Assembly: GCF_029625215.1 (NCBI RefSeq)
Contig: NZ_CP121197.1
Location: 4,402,001 to 4,466,000 of the forward strand
Direction of reading: 5' to 3'
DNA length: 64,000 bases
DNA from: Aurantibacillus circumpalustris
GTDB taxonomy: Bacteria; Bacteroidota; Bacteroidia; B-17B0; Aurantibacillaceae
The notes under the pieces are model-generated. The model saw nothing but the letters and a program-made list of their open reading frames with translations, had not been told where the DNA came from and did no database searches. Of this stretch, positions 29,303-38,832 are shown in pieces; the first letter of the stretch is position 1; each line of letters begins with the position of its first letter. The translations under genes and the position numbers were made by a program.

Positions 29303-29959
29303 ATGAAGTTCCATAAAGAAGGCTGGCCAAGTTTAGCGATAGTATTGCTTTTTAGCGCCATTATTATTTTTATTGCCAGACATTTTTTTCCTGAGTATCC
29401 GATTGCGCATTGGTTTGCTTATTTATTAAGCGCCTTTTTAACCATTGTAATTGTTCAATTTTTCAGACACCCTACCAGAAAACACACTTTAGGAGACAAT
29501 CTAATTATTGCCCCTGCTGATGGGAAAGTTGTGGTAATAGAAGAAACCCCCGAGTTAGAGTACTTCAAAGACAAACGTTTGCAAGTAAGTATTTTTATGA
29601 GTCCTATAAATGTGCACGTCAACCGCTACCCAATTGCAGGACTAGTAAGTTTTTTTAAATATCATCCCGGTAAATTTTTAGCAGCTTGGGAACCTAAAAG
29701 CAGTACTGATAATGAGCGCACGACTGTTGTTGTGAAACACAAAAACGGTACGGAAATTCTATTTCGTCAAATTGCCGGTGCCTTAGCACGTCGCATCGTA
29801 TGGTATTGCAAAGAAGGAGATGTTGCTGAGCAATGCGGAGAAATGGGTTTTATTAAATTCGGATCGCGTGTTGATCTATTTTTTCCAATTGGTACCAAGT
29901 TAAACGTAAAAATTGGTGATGTGGTAAAGGGTTCGCAGAGTGTAATTGGGGAGTTGTAA
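29303..29959 (+). CDS. psd: Phosphatidylserine decarboxylase (short form)
   Basis: The enzyme makes phosphatidylethanolamine from phosphatidylserine. At 218 residues it is the short archaetidylserine-decarboxylase-like type. Two N-terminal membrane helices are followed by APADGKVV, SIFMSPINVHVNRYPI and the C-terminal self-cleavage site in KFGSRVDLFFP, where the Gly-Ser bond yields the pyruvoyl group. A longer reading from TTG at 29297 is possible but ATG at 29303 fits the promoter and family. No pssA is adjacent in this window. Confidence 0.93.
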   Translation: MKFHKEGWPSLAIVLLFSAIIIFIARHFFPEYPIAHWFAYLLSAFLTIVIVQFFRHPTRKHTLGDNLIIAPADGKVVVIEETPELEYFKDKRLQVSIFMSPINVHVNRYPIAGLVSFFKYHPGKFLAAWEPKSSTDNERTTVVVKHKNGTEILFRQIAGALARRIVWYCKEGDVAEQCGEMGFIKFGSRVDLFFPIGTKLNVKIGDVVKGSQSVIGEL

Positions 29960-30001
29960 GGGAAGATGTAAAATGTGAAAGGGAAGATGTAAAATGTAAA
30001 A
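29960..30001. repeat. Tandem duplication of a 21-base purine-rich unit
   Basis: Two adjoining 21-base copies beginning GGGAAGATGTAAAATGT (29960-29980 and 29981-30001) differ at one base. They start right after the psd stop. Related words occur at 15392-15470. Confidence 0.7.
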
Positions 30002-30035
30002 AAATCCATTCAGATTTTTTAATTCTAACTTTCGT

Positions 30036-33000
30036 TTAAAAATAAGCTCTTATTTGAGCGCCACCAATATGAACAGCCCCTGTGTTAGGTGTTTTCCGTC
30101 CAGAATAATTAATGCTTATTTGAATATTACTATTTAAGTTTCTTTGGTAACCAATTTCCCATGTGAAGTTATCGCCTTTACTCAACCCATTCAACATTTC
30201 GTAAGCTACCGATGAGTTCTCAGCATCGTTATAATTAATTCTTATCACGTCAAGCCTTCCAGTAAAACTTCCTTTATCTGTTTGATTGTATTTAATTTCA
30301 AATGCGTATGTATGCAGAAAAGCAAACTGAGTGCCATCGGCAACTTGATTTCTTTTTTCCGTGTATTTATAAATCAAACTCAGCCTAAAAACGGTATTCG
30401 GTTGAAAGATCAATTTTTGCTCTGTTTCATAAGATTTGATTTTATAATCTCTGATTGAAAAATATTCAGATCTATTTCCCTTTTTACTTATCGTATTATT
30501 GCTGTTAATGGCCCAAGATTTAAAAAAATTAAATCGTGCTTTAATTTCATCTGAAAAAAGCGTGCGTTCTTCAATACCATTCGTTAAGAGCTGACGTGCT
30601 TTGTTATCAGTATGCGTATAATCTGCTCCGAAAATTGCTGAGCTTTGATTAAAAAAAACACTGTACCTACTGTTATTATTTGCCGCCAGTAAAAATCGAT
30701 CTGGAACGGTCGCAAAAGGATTGTAACTATTAATACTATCGTTATCTGTGATTTTATTATCAACTCTTAAAGTAGTTTGTAATATCCAACGATTAACGAA
30801 ACGGTTAACTGCCTTTTTTTGATCTTTTAAAATTGCAGATGGACGAATACTCATAGAAATACTAAATTGGTTTTGTAATACTTTTACATATTCGTTAGTG
30901 GGTGTATAAAACCGAATAAATCTTTGTCTGTCGGCAAACGTAGAAAGTTCAAATTCATCCTTTTCTTGCACACCGTTGTTGTTGTAGTCATTCCATGCGT
31001 ATTGACCTTGGCCTGGTGGCACCTCTAAATAATAATAATCCTTTTTATTTTCTTGGCCATAACCTGTTTCATAAAACACACTTGAAATTATAAGACCTTT
31101 AAAATACCGTGGATTATATTCTAATCGATTTAACAATGTGTTATCGGGTTTTAGACTGTTTGATGTAAGATTAGATTTTAAATCAAGTTTGCGATAGGTT
31201 ACTAAAACCGTAAACGGGTTATTCTTAATAGAAAAAATAGAAGCTTGTAAGCCAATATTGGTGGCGAAGGTGCTGTCTTTTAATGATAAATCATTGACGG
31301 TATTTCTATAAGCATGTTTATCTCTTCTTTCCCTATAAAAAAGTTTAATGTTATTTTTAGAGCTGTCAGCATTAGAAACACTTCCCTCCCACTCCCAGAA
31401 TTGGTAAGCGTTTGGTTTGATTTTGTTATCCAAGATATTCTTAAATAAATTATTTTCAAATACATCTGAATAGGTAAACCTTAATTTTTCAACACGCTGC
31501 GATACCAAAGTTTTATGTCTATAAAATTGAGTATTCTGTTCGAATAATTTATCTGATGTAGTTAAGAACGCACCGTTATAATTGCTGGAAAAGTTTTTTA
31601 TTTTAAAATCCCCATTCACGTTGTGGCGAAGACCTTCAAAGTTAGTGCCTTCATTAAAAAAATTAAAGGTGTAAGTAAATGCGGCGCGCTTGTTGTTCAC
31701 AAGTCCCAGTTCAGCGCTGGCAATATTCTGATCGTTTAACAAAATACTTGATACAGGTCTATTCCAATCTCTTTCAAATTCAATACTTCTAAAACGTTCT
31801 ATTTGCGTAAATTGCTTTTGTACAAATTCATAATTTACATTATAAACTAATTTTGTTTCTCCTTTTAAGGAATCGGTCTTTAAAATTGTTTGATTTTTAC
31901 TCAAAATCTTAACGCCTCCGGCCTCGTCATTACCCTTATCTTTTGTGCTGAATTTATTTACATCGTATTTGGTATAAACTCCTTCCGCGCCAAGAGTATT
32001 GTTGGAAGTAAATGAATGAGTAAAACCTCCGGTAAGCATCTGGCTTTGTTTTGGTGTCACTAATGGAACTATCGGCTCATAACTTCCTTGTGGAACATTA
32101 TCTACTGGAGCAATCCATTGATACACTTTTCCATTTGCCGAATTGTTTATCTGATTGTAATTTCCTTTTCCAGGTCCAACAAAACTCATTCTTAGAATAT
32201 ATTCCGCGTTTTCTGGATCGATACTGTAAACATAAACCCCCGAATAAATAAATCCATCTACAAGCGTATCGATTTTTCTATACTGAATGTTTGCCAAACT
32301 AAACGTGTCTATTCGACTAGCACCGGTAAACACTGATTTTGCAGGATCATCTCCAGCTTCCATCATCACAGTTTTTTTATCTGGATCATCCAGATTCTGT
32401 TGTAGAGGTCGGTTTTTATTATCTTGTTCGCTGTAAACATTTAAATAAAATTTCGACTTTGTACTTTGCACCTCTTCACCTAAAAAAAACAGAGACCGCC
32501 CGTAATTACGTTCAGCATACTGAAACTCAGCAACAATTCTTTTATCCTTTGTAATCTGTTGTTTAGCAGTAAATGTTAGCTCACCTGTGTTGTAATCAAT
32601 TATGTAATCATTCTCCTGACCCCTTTGTAATAATCTTCCGTCAATGTAGATTTTCTCAGTACCACTTAGCACAATAATAAAAGGTTCATTTTCTGCGCCT
32701 TTCAAACGGTATGGACCTTGATTATTTTCAATTCCGAAAAATACTTGTCTCGAAAATTTTCCACGAGATACTGCTCCCGAAACCTGCGTTTTAAAAATAA
32801 GCGGTTTTTTAGCAGTCGAATCAAGGTATAAATTTTCAATATAAAGTCCCTGTGCTCTTTTGTAGAAATTCATGAAATAACTATTCTGTGGGCGCGACAG
32901 TTGATAATCTCCCACAATCATTTTTGTATTGTAGTTGCTTAGTTGGATAAACACTTTATCGAACTCCTGTAATTGCGCGGTTGTGCCATCTGCCTGAAAA

Positions 33001-33551
33001 GGAATATTGTTATCAGTGGCTGCCATCACTAAATCTATTTCAGGCGTTAATTTCCCACTTACTTGTAGATTTAAATTTGAGTTGACAACAATATCCTGAT
33101 TGTTACCAAAAGATATACCACGGCTAATATTTCCATTTTTGCTTAAGCCATCATTTTGAAATAAATTTTCTTTTTTGTTTGTATAATTTATGGTGAAGGG
33201 ATTGCTGCGCCTTGTCATATCTGAATAAAGATCATCGGCATTTTTATGATAATAGTTTTTTTCAAAATTAAATGGGAAGCGTTTATACGACACATCAATG
33301 CTATCAGGTTTTTTACCTTTAAAAACAATTGCATGGTGTTTGTAATCAATTTCCGGGATTAAGGAAGAATCTCCTTTTGGGTATACATTAAACTCTATAG
33401 TACCCGGAACAAGGCTTAAACTATCTAAGACCAGAGTATCTTTAAAGGTTTTGAAGGATTTTGTTCGATTAGGTGTAAATGTTTGCGCATTTCCTTCTAT
33501 CACCATAAAAGAAAACACCATTAGTAACCCTAATCGCCACAAATTCACCAT
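30036..33551 (-). CDS. Large putative outer-membrane beta-barrel protein, 1171 residues
   Basis: I do not know a named family, but similar proteins recur in Bacteroidota as hypotheticals. It has a signal peptide (cleavage likely after GNAQ) and a beta-rich body of alternating polar/aromatic strands. The C-terminus ends RAYF, with the terminal Phe typical of beta-barrels inserted by the Bam machinery. A conserved-looking block lies at about residues 135-230 (ISRGISFGNNQDIVVNSNLN and IQLSNYNTKMIVGDYQL). No plug, TonB box or T9SS domain is evident. Outer-membrane location is a fair inference; function is unknown. Confidence 0.75.
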   Translation of the reverse strand: MVNLWRLGLLMVFSFMVIEGNAQTFTPNRTKSFKTFKDTLVLDSLSLVPGTIEFNVYPKGDSSLIPEIDYKHHAIVFKGKKPDSIDVSYKRFPFNFEKNYYHKNADDLYSDMTRRSNPFTINYTNKKENLFQNDGLSKNGNISRGISFGNNQDIVVNSNLNLQVSGKLTPEIDLVMAATDNNIPFQADGTTAQLQEFDKVFIQLSNYNTKMIVGDYQLSRPQNSYFMNFYKRAQGLYIENLYLDSTAKKPLIFKTQVSGAVSRGKFSRQVFFGIENNQGPYRLKGAENEPFIIVLSGTEKIYIDGRLLQRGQENDYIIDYNTGELTFTAKQQITKDKRIVAEFQYAERNYGRSLFFLGEEVQSTKSKFYLNVYSEQDNKNRPLQQNLDDPDKKTVMMEAGDDPAKSVFTGASRIDTFSLANIQYRKIDTLVDGFIYSGVYVYSIDPENAEYILRMSFVGPGKGNYNQINNSANGKVYQWIAPVDNVPQGSYEPIVPLVTPKQSQMLTGGFTHSFTSNNTLGAEGVYTKYDVNKFSTKDKGNDEAGGVKILSKNQTILKTDSLKGETKLVYNVNYEFVQKQFTQIERFRSIEFERDWNRPVSSILLNDQNIASAELGLVNNKRAAFTYTFNFFNEGTNFEGLRHNVNGDFKIKNFSSNYNGAFLTTSDKLFEQNTQFYRHKTLVSQRVEKLRFTYSDVFENNLFKNILDNKIKPNAYQFWEWEGSVSNADSSKNNIKLFYRERRDKHAYRNTVNDLSLKDSTFATNIGLQASIFSIKNNPFTVLVTYRKLDLKSNLTSNSLKPDNTLLNRLEYNPRYFKGLIISSVFYETGYGQENKKDYYYLEVPPGQGQYAWNDYNNNGVQEKDEFELSTFADRQRFIRFYTPTNEYVKVLQNQFSISMSIRPSAILKDQKKAVNRFVNRWILQTTLRVDNKITDNDSINSYNPFATVPDRFLLAANNNSRYSVFFNQSSAIFGADYTHTDNKARQLLTNGIEERTLFSDEIKARFNFFKSWAINSNNTISKKGNRSEYFSIRDYKIKSYETEQKLIFQPNTVFRLSLIYKYTEKRNQVADGTQFAFLHTYAFEIKYNQTDKGSFTGRLDVIRINYNDAENSSVAYEMLNGLSKGDNFTWEIGYQRNLNSNIQISINYSGRKTPNTGAVHIGGAQIRAYF

Positions 33552-33606
33552 AGAATAACGTTTTTAAAGATAGTAAATTGTGGGAAAAGGTTGATTTTAG
33601 GAACGC

Positions 33607-33791
33607 AGTACTTGTTTTAACACGGAGTTACCAGAGGAAAGGAGTCACACGGAGTTTTCTGAAATACCTTCGCCAACTCAGTGCGTCCGCGTCCCGGTTT
33701 TGAATAGTGCTTGTTTTATCACAGAGTAAGCAGAGGGAAAGAGTTACACGGAGTTTTTTTAAATATTCTGTGGACAGAGTGTCTCCGTGTT
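33607..33791. repeat. CACGGAG/CACAGAG intergenic repeat, two copies plus inverted end
   Basis: Two related copies of about 55 bases lie at 33607-33660 and 33706-33760, each running from AGTNCTTGTTTTA through CACGGAGT or CACAGAGT to ACACGGAGTTTT. The block is closed by CTCCGTGTT at 33783-33791, the reverse complement of AACACGGAG at 33619-33627. It fills the gap between the outer-membrane gene and the M20 gene. The same word family flanks the GxxExxY gene. Confidence 0.7.
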
Positions 33792-33822
33792 AAAAAAGAA
33801 AGGTGATCAATAAAAAAGCAAT

Positions 33823-35043
33823 TTATTTAGTTGCACTAGAATTGAGTACATTCACTGCAAGTGCTGCCATTAAACCCATGCCAACTTCAAGAGCTTTTTC
33901 ATCAATGTCAAATGTTGCTGTGTGAACACCAGAAGTAATGCCCTTGTTTTTATTTGCTGTTCCTAATCTAAAAAAACAACTTGGTACTTTTTGTGTGATA
34001 AATGCGAAATCTTCAGCTGTCATGCGTAACGGCAGCTCTTCTACATTTTTTTTACCAAGATAATTTTGTGCAACTGAAATACTTGCTTTAGTAAGCACTT
34101 CATCGTTTACTAAAAAGGGATAACCCTGTTCAATACGTAATGAAGATTCTATTTTATATTTCTCGGAAATAGTCTTTATAATTTTATGTAATTCACCGTG
34201 TACTTTCTCGCGCCATATTTCATTCATTGTTCTAAAAGTACCAGCAATTTCAACCTTATCGGGAATAACGTTAGTAGCACCTTTCCCTTCAATTTTTCCA
34301 AAGGCCACAACGGTTGGAATGTTTTCTCCGCCCATTTCTTTTAAAGAAACTGAATTTGTAAAGCGCTTGTTTATTTCCAACAAAATTTCTGAGGCAATAA
34401 TTAATGGGTTAATATACTCGGAAGGCATAGCAGCGTGACCTCCTTTACCATTAACGGTTATATAAAGTTCATCGGTACTGGCCATGTACATTCCGCTTTT
34501 AAAGCCTACCTTGCCTGCTTCCATAGAGGGGAAAACATGCAAAGCAATTGCCTGATCTACTTTAGGATTTTCAAGCACGCCTCCTTTTATCATAAGATTA
34601 GCACCGCCTGGCAAAACTTCTTCTCCTGGTTGAAACATAATCTTTACAGTCCCTTCCCATTCCTCTTTTAAATCGTTTAAAATAAGAGCGGCTCCTAGTG
34701 CACATGCAGAATGAACATCATGTCCGCAAGCATGCATAATTCCAGGATAAAGTGATTTATAAGAAACTTCATTTTTTTCTTGAATAGGCAAAGCATCCAT
34801 ATCAGCGCGTAAAAGAAGCGTTTTTTTATCCGGATTATTCCCTTTTATCAACGCAATTATTCCTGTCTCTACATGTCCTCCTGTGAAGGAAATGCCAGCC
34901 TCCTTTAAGTGTTTTTGAATAAATTCGGAGGTTTTATATTCTTTAAAAGAGAGTTCAGGATTGGCGTGTATGTGTTGCCTTACCGCTCGAATTTTTTCAA
35001 AATAATTTTGTGCTGTTTTTTTTATTTTATCTTGATTTAGCAT
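33823..35043 (-). CDS. M20D amidohydrolase (N-acyl amino acid/hippurate type)
   Basis: The 406-residue cytosolic enzyme carries M20 metal-binding motifs: RADMDALPI, MHACGHDVH, FQPGEEVLPGG, and a C-terminal His in VHTATFD. Residues 185-300 form the dimerisation lid domain, containing GGHAAMP. The family removes acyl groups from amino acids or related amides; the substrate cannot be read from sequence. It is a single gene with a short gap to the TolB-like gene upstream. Confidence 0.9.
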   Translation of the reverse strand: MLNQDKIKKTAQNYFEKIRAVRQHIHANPELSFKEYKTSEFIQKHLKEAGISFTGGHVETGIIALIKGNNPDKKTLLLRADMDALPIQEKNEVSYKSLYPGIMHACGHDVHSACALGAALILNDLKEEWEGTVKIMFQPGEEVLPGGANLMIKGGVLENPKVDQAIALHVFPSMEAGKVGFKSGMYMASTDELYITVNGKGGHAAMPSEYINPLIIASEILLEINKRFTNSVSLKEMGGENIPTVVAFGKIEGKGATNVIPDKVEIAGTFRTMNEIWREKVHGELHKIIKTISEKYKIESSLRIEQGYPFLVNDEVLTKASISVAQNYLGKKNVEELPLRMTAEDFAFITQKVPSCFFRLGTANKNKGITSGVHTATFDIDEKALEVGMGLMAALAVNVLNSSATK

Positions 35044-35114
35044 ACCGATAAAACCAATTTAAAGGTTTTTAAAATAATGTTTAAACTTTGCAGAACACTG
35101 ATTTAAGAGGTGAA

Positions 35115-38100
35115 TTAAAAGTCTGTCGTTAACGAAAAAGCAATTATACGCTTTTGAACTATCCAATTATCAATACCCCAGCCAAAATCAACACGAACAA
35201 AATAACCTAATAAACGGGAGCGCAATCCAAAGCCCATGCCGCCAACCAAAGGATTTTTATCGTCAATAACAGTAACAATAATACCAGTACTTCCTCCTCC
35301 GGTTCTAGGATCATTATCAATAAAAGTCTTAATATTCTGAGTATTGTCAGGGCTTAGTGGATTAGAGCCATACCAAGCCATTCCGATATCAGTAAAGCCA
35401 ATAACTTGGAAATTATTAATGAAATCAGAACGCACCGGCTGAGTAAGAAAATAGCGCACAATAGGAAAACGTAGCTCTGAATTAAATACAAGAAAATTAT
35501 TTCCGTTACGTATGTTTTGATTAAAACCTCTCATATTGGTTGCAACCGTTTGAAAGCCGTATTGCTCAGGTTTTACAATATTTACGTTGTTATTAAATTT
35601 AGGTTGTATCCAGTTATCTACACCACCCATATAAAAAATTAATCGATCCGTTCCCAAAGAATTTCCTCCAGCTAAGCGATTGCACCAAGTTATTTGTCTG
35701 TGCACTTTTTGATAATGTCTTGCATCAAAACCTGAGGTAAACAGATCACGTGGCTGATCACTTTTAAACTTCCAATATTCTGTCCATATTTTAAAACGAA
35801 ACCCATTCATAATATTTAGCATGACTGAACGCGTGTTATCATATATGTACTCTAATCTTGCTCCAAGAGAATTTTCATACGCAGGTTTAACAAAGAGCGC
35901 CAAAGGAAACTCTTCGCTTGAAAGTGGCATATAGCGATCGTTACGATACAATATGGATAAGCGAACGGCAGCAACCGGGCTAAACGGATATTTTAATGAA
36001 TATTTTATTGTGCTTGTATTTATGCGCGCATTAAAATACTGCACACCATCTGCGCCAATTGGAACACTATTAAAGGTTTGTCTATCTAAAACTATTTGAT
36101 GATCTACTCGACGTTTGCGCTGTTCCCACGACAACATAAATTCATTATCAAGCGATGGGTTTATTCTGAATCCTCCTGTGATACGCTGGTCTTCGAAAAG
36201 ATCGCTCACAGAAACTTTAGTTAAAAAATTAAAGCCAGGGTTCAAAAAATTAACTGCACCGCCGCCAGTAAAAACCTGGTAATTATTGGCAAGAAAAGAG
36301 TTATCAAATTGCGTAATAATTTTGTCGGTATAAAATGAAGTATAGTAATTTCTTTGAATTGGAAATCTGAAAGGCTCAGTAGATTTCTTTTTTAAACTAT
36401 CTGCTTTTTCTGAATGCGATTTTTTGTCATCATTTCCAGAAGAAGGAGCCTTTTTTTCTTTCTCATTCTCAAATTTATAGTTTTCAAAATCTATTCCTTT
36501 TGAATTGTCTTCGGTTTTTTGAGGGGAAGCGCTTTCGGAAGGGTTAATCTCTTTGTAGTTTGCCGGATCAGCTACTGCAGGACTTATGTAACTTCTTTCC
36601 CATGTTTTAAGTGGCTCATAAATGTCTAAGGCATTAAGCTTTTCAAGTGGAGAAACTAAAAGCATTTGCTTCCCTTTTGTGTAAATAACTTCTGCCACAT
36701 GATTTCCATCGGCACTTATATTTTGCTCCAGAATATTTCTATCGTAATTGGTAACTGGTTTTGTTTTAAAAAAGTAACGATAATGTTCTGTTGTATCAAC
36801 GTAAGAAATACTACTATCATACTCAGCAAGAAAACGGTTATAAATACCATTTTTATCACTAATAAATGTCACATAATTATTAGTGTAAGCTTGCGGAAGC
36901 CTTTCATCTATATCAGGTGTATGTGAAATTCTTACCAAAACTTTTGTAGAAAATGGATAGGGTGCCATAAATAAATCCATATTTCTATTAGGATTTGTAA
37001 AATACAAATGGTCTTCATTCGCCTTGATGGTGTCGTTTAAACGATTACTCTCAAAAACAACTTGTTTACTGCCTTTTACAAATACAGGATTATTATCATC
37101 CCAGGTATCGTTCGTTAATTGTTCAAGTGCGCTTGTATTAATACTGAAGACAAAAATATCACTATGTCCACTGCCTCTCTTTACCCCACTAATGGCCAAT
37201 TTTTTACCGTCAGGACTATAAGAAAAACTATTTATCTTTTCAAATCCTGTTAAATTGCGTTTAATTACTTCCTTACTTTCGAGATCAACAATATGAAGTA
37301 ACAATTGATCTTTAAATTGATAGATTATGGAAACGATTTTTCCATTTGGATGCCAAGCTAAAAGTGGATAATTAAAATCTTCTAACTGTTCTACTTTTGG
37401 TCCCAATTTTAGCAGTCTTGTTTCTTTGCCGTTTTCAAGAGTTTTAAGGTATACGCGGATTTGACCAAGTTCATTGCGAGCATATACGACCTGACTGCCG
37501 TCAGGGCTGATTTTTAATTGGTAATAGTGTCTGTTACTTTTATATTTTTTTAGAACACTATTATTATTAATTGGTGATTTCCTAAGGGTGTCCCTAAGCA
37601 TATACAAATGCCGCTGGTAAGCTTCGGTAAAATCATAGATAAGGTTTGGTAGTGTAACTCCCAAGGCAAATATAAAAGCGTTTTCGGGGCTTCTTGAAAC
37701 CCTTGTCATATACAACAAATTTGGTATTGAACCATCGCCAAATGTAGAGGCAATATAATACCAAATAGCGTGACCAGCTTGAGCCGCGCGTTTACCGCTT
37801 AAGCGGTTAAACGAACTAAAATTATCATTTTTAAGATCATCATAAAGAAGATTATCGTTATAAGTTGTCCAACCTTCAGACACGTATTTGATAAGTCCTT
37901 TTAAATACCAGTCTGGAATATTTAAAAGTGTTGAATTTCTTACGACCTCACGTGCATTGCCTCCATATAGAATTTTATTAATAAGTAATTCCGCCAATGC
38001 TGCCCTAATTTGCTGATCTAATTCAGAAATTGATCCATTAAAAAAAATACTTACTTTATCGCCAATAATTCGAGTGACGCCACCCACGTTCGTTTGCTCC

Positions 38101-38423
38101 TCACTGCTTAAACCAAGATTACTTTGCTTAAAGTCGTTTTGAGTATTATAAACCAGAATGTTTATTTTATCTTCACTTTGATAATCGAGTCTCTTCTCAA
38201 TAGCAGCCAGTTGCTTTCCAACGCTTACTGAAATATACTTGCTTAACTCTGTTCCACCTTGATAGGAATAAACACGATAACGCTCGTAATCAAGATAAGT
38301 CCAAATAAATTCTTTGTATTGAATGCGATTTTTACCGAAATCCATTTGATGCCCATAATTGAATTGAGCTTTAATACAAAATGCGCTAAAAAAAAGAAAA
38401 TATAGTATGGAACGTTTAACCAA
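35115..38423 (-). CDS. TolB-like propeller fused to an Omp85-type barrel, 1102 residues
   Basis: After a signal peptide (cleavage after IKAQ) come four parts. Residues 20-270 resemble a peptidase MA-like region (LNIPDWYLKGLIKYVSEGW) but lack the HExxH zinc motif. Residues 290-620 contain PD40/WD40-like repeats such as YQLKISPDGSQVVYARNELG and FSYSPDGKKLAISG. A charged Ser/Lys-rich linker lies at about 640-690. The end is a BamA-like surface-antigen barrel containing RGFNQNIRNGNNFLVFNSEL and finishing SLTTDF with a terminal Phe. It is likely an outer-membrane protein with a periplasmic propeller. Function unknown. Confidence 0.75.
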   Translation of the reverse strand: MVKRSILYFLFFSAFCIKAQFNYGHQMDFGKNRIQYKEFIWTYLDYERYRVYSYQGGTELSKYISVSVGKQLAAIEKRLDYQSEDKINILVYNTQNDFKQSNLGLSSEEQTNVGGVTRIIGDKVSIFFNGSISELDQQIRAALAELLINKILYGGNAREVVRNSTLLNIPDWYLKGLIKYVSEGWTTYNDNLLYDDLKNDNFSSFNRLSGKRAAQAGHAIWYYIASTFGDGSIPNLLYMTRVSRSPENAFIFALGVTLPNLIYDFTEAYQRHLYMLRDTLRKSPINNNSVLKKYKSNRHYYQLKISPDGSQVVYARNELGQIRVYLKTLENGKETRLLKLGPKVEQLEDFNYPLLAWHPNGKIVSIIYQFKDQLLLHIVDLESKEVIKRNLTGFEKINSFSYSPDGKKLAISGVKRGSGHSDIFVFSINTSALEQLTNDTWDDNNPVFVKGSKQVVFESNRLNDTIKANEDHLYFTNPNRNMDLFMAPYPFSTKVLVRISHTPDIDERLPQAYTNNYVTFISDKNGIYNRFLAEYDSSISYVDTTEHYRYFFKTKPVTNYDRNILEQNISADGNHVAEVIYTKGKQMLLVSPLEKLNALDIYEPLKTWERSYISPAVADPANYKEINPSESASPQKTEDNSKGIDFENYKFENEKEKKAPSSGNDDKKSHSEKADSLKKKSTEPFRFPIQRNYYTSFYTDKIITQFDNSFLANNYQVFTGGGAVNFLNPGFNFLTKVSVSDLFEDQRITGGFRINPSLDNEFMLSWEQRKRRVDHQIVLDRQTFNSVPIGADGVQYFNARINTSTIKYSLKYPFSPVAAVRLSILYRNDRYMPLSSEEFPLALFVKPAYENSLGARLEYIYDNTRSVMLNIMNGFRFKIWTEYWKFKSDQPRDLFTSGFDARHYQKVHRQITWCNRLAGGNSLGTDRLIFYMGGVDNWIQPKFNNNVNIVKPEQYGFQTVATNMRGFNQNIRNGNNFLVFNSELRFPIVRYFLTQPVRSDFINNFQVIGFTDIGMAWYGSNPLSPDNTQNIKTFIDNDPRTGGGSTGIIVTVIDDKNPLVGGMGFGLRSRLLGYFVRVDFGWGIDNWIVQKRIIAFSLTTDF

Positions 38424-38832
38424 TGGATCTTACGATTTAAGGAATTTAAATGTACGAATTATGTTCTAGACTTTTATCTTACGGTTTTCATAAAAAAAGA
38501 AAAAATAAAACACGTTTTGTTGAGATTAAAAACCTAGTAGAATTGGTTGTTTTAGGCTTGCTTTTTTTACGTTCGCGAGTGATTTATTTATTAGGTTAGT
38601 TTTCCATTACAGCAAACTTTTAATTTGAAGTGCTATAAAATGAAAAAGCGCAGGTTGTTCACCTGCGCTGGTATTCATTTGGGGTTTGCTTTTTTTGGGT
38701 AAAGTGCTTTATAAAAGCTATTTAATGCTTTCAACTGTTACAAAGTAATTAAAAATCAAGCACTTATTTGGAACCAGTTTGCAAACGGCCACTTTAAATT
38801 TGCCAAAGTCAACTTTAAACTTGTGAAAGGTA
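38424..38832. other. 409-base gap between the TolB-like gene and tsaB
   Basis: Apart from a terminator at 38641-38669 I see nothing firm. Two similar phrases, CCACTTTAAATTTGCC and TCAACTTTAAACTTGTG, occur near 38788-38826. There is no ORF of note and no tRNA-like fold. The stretch near 38424-38470 should hold the promoter of the TolB-like gene. Confidence 0.5.
38641..38669 (-). terminator. Terminator of the adaptor-tsaB unit
   Basis: AGCGCAGGT (38647-38655) pairs perfectly with ACCTGCGCT (38661-38669) around five bases. On the minus strand the stem is followed by TTTTCATTTT, so it ends transcripts coming from tsaB. Confidence 0.7.
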
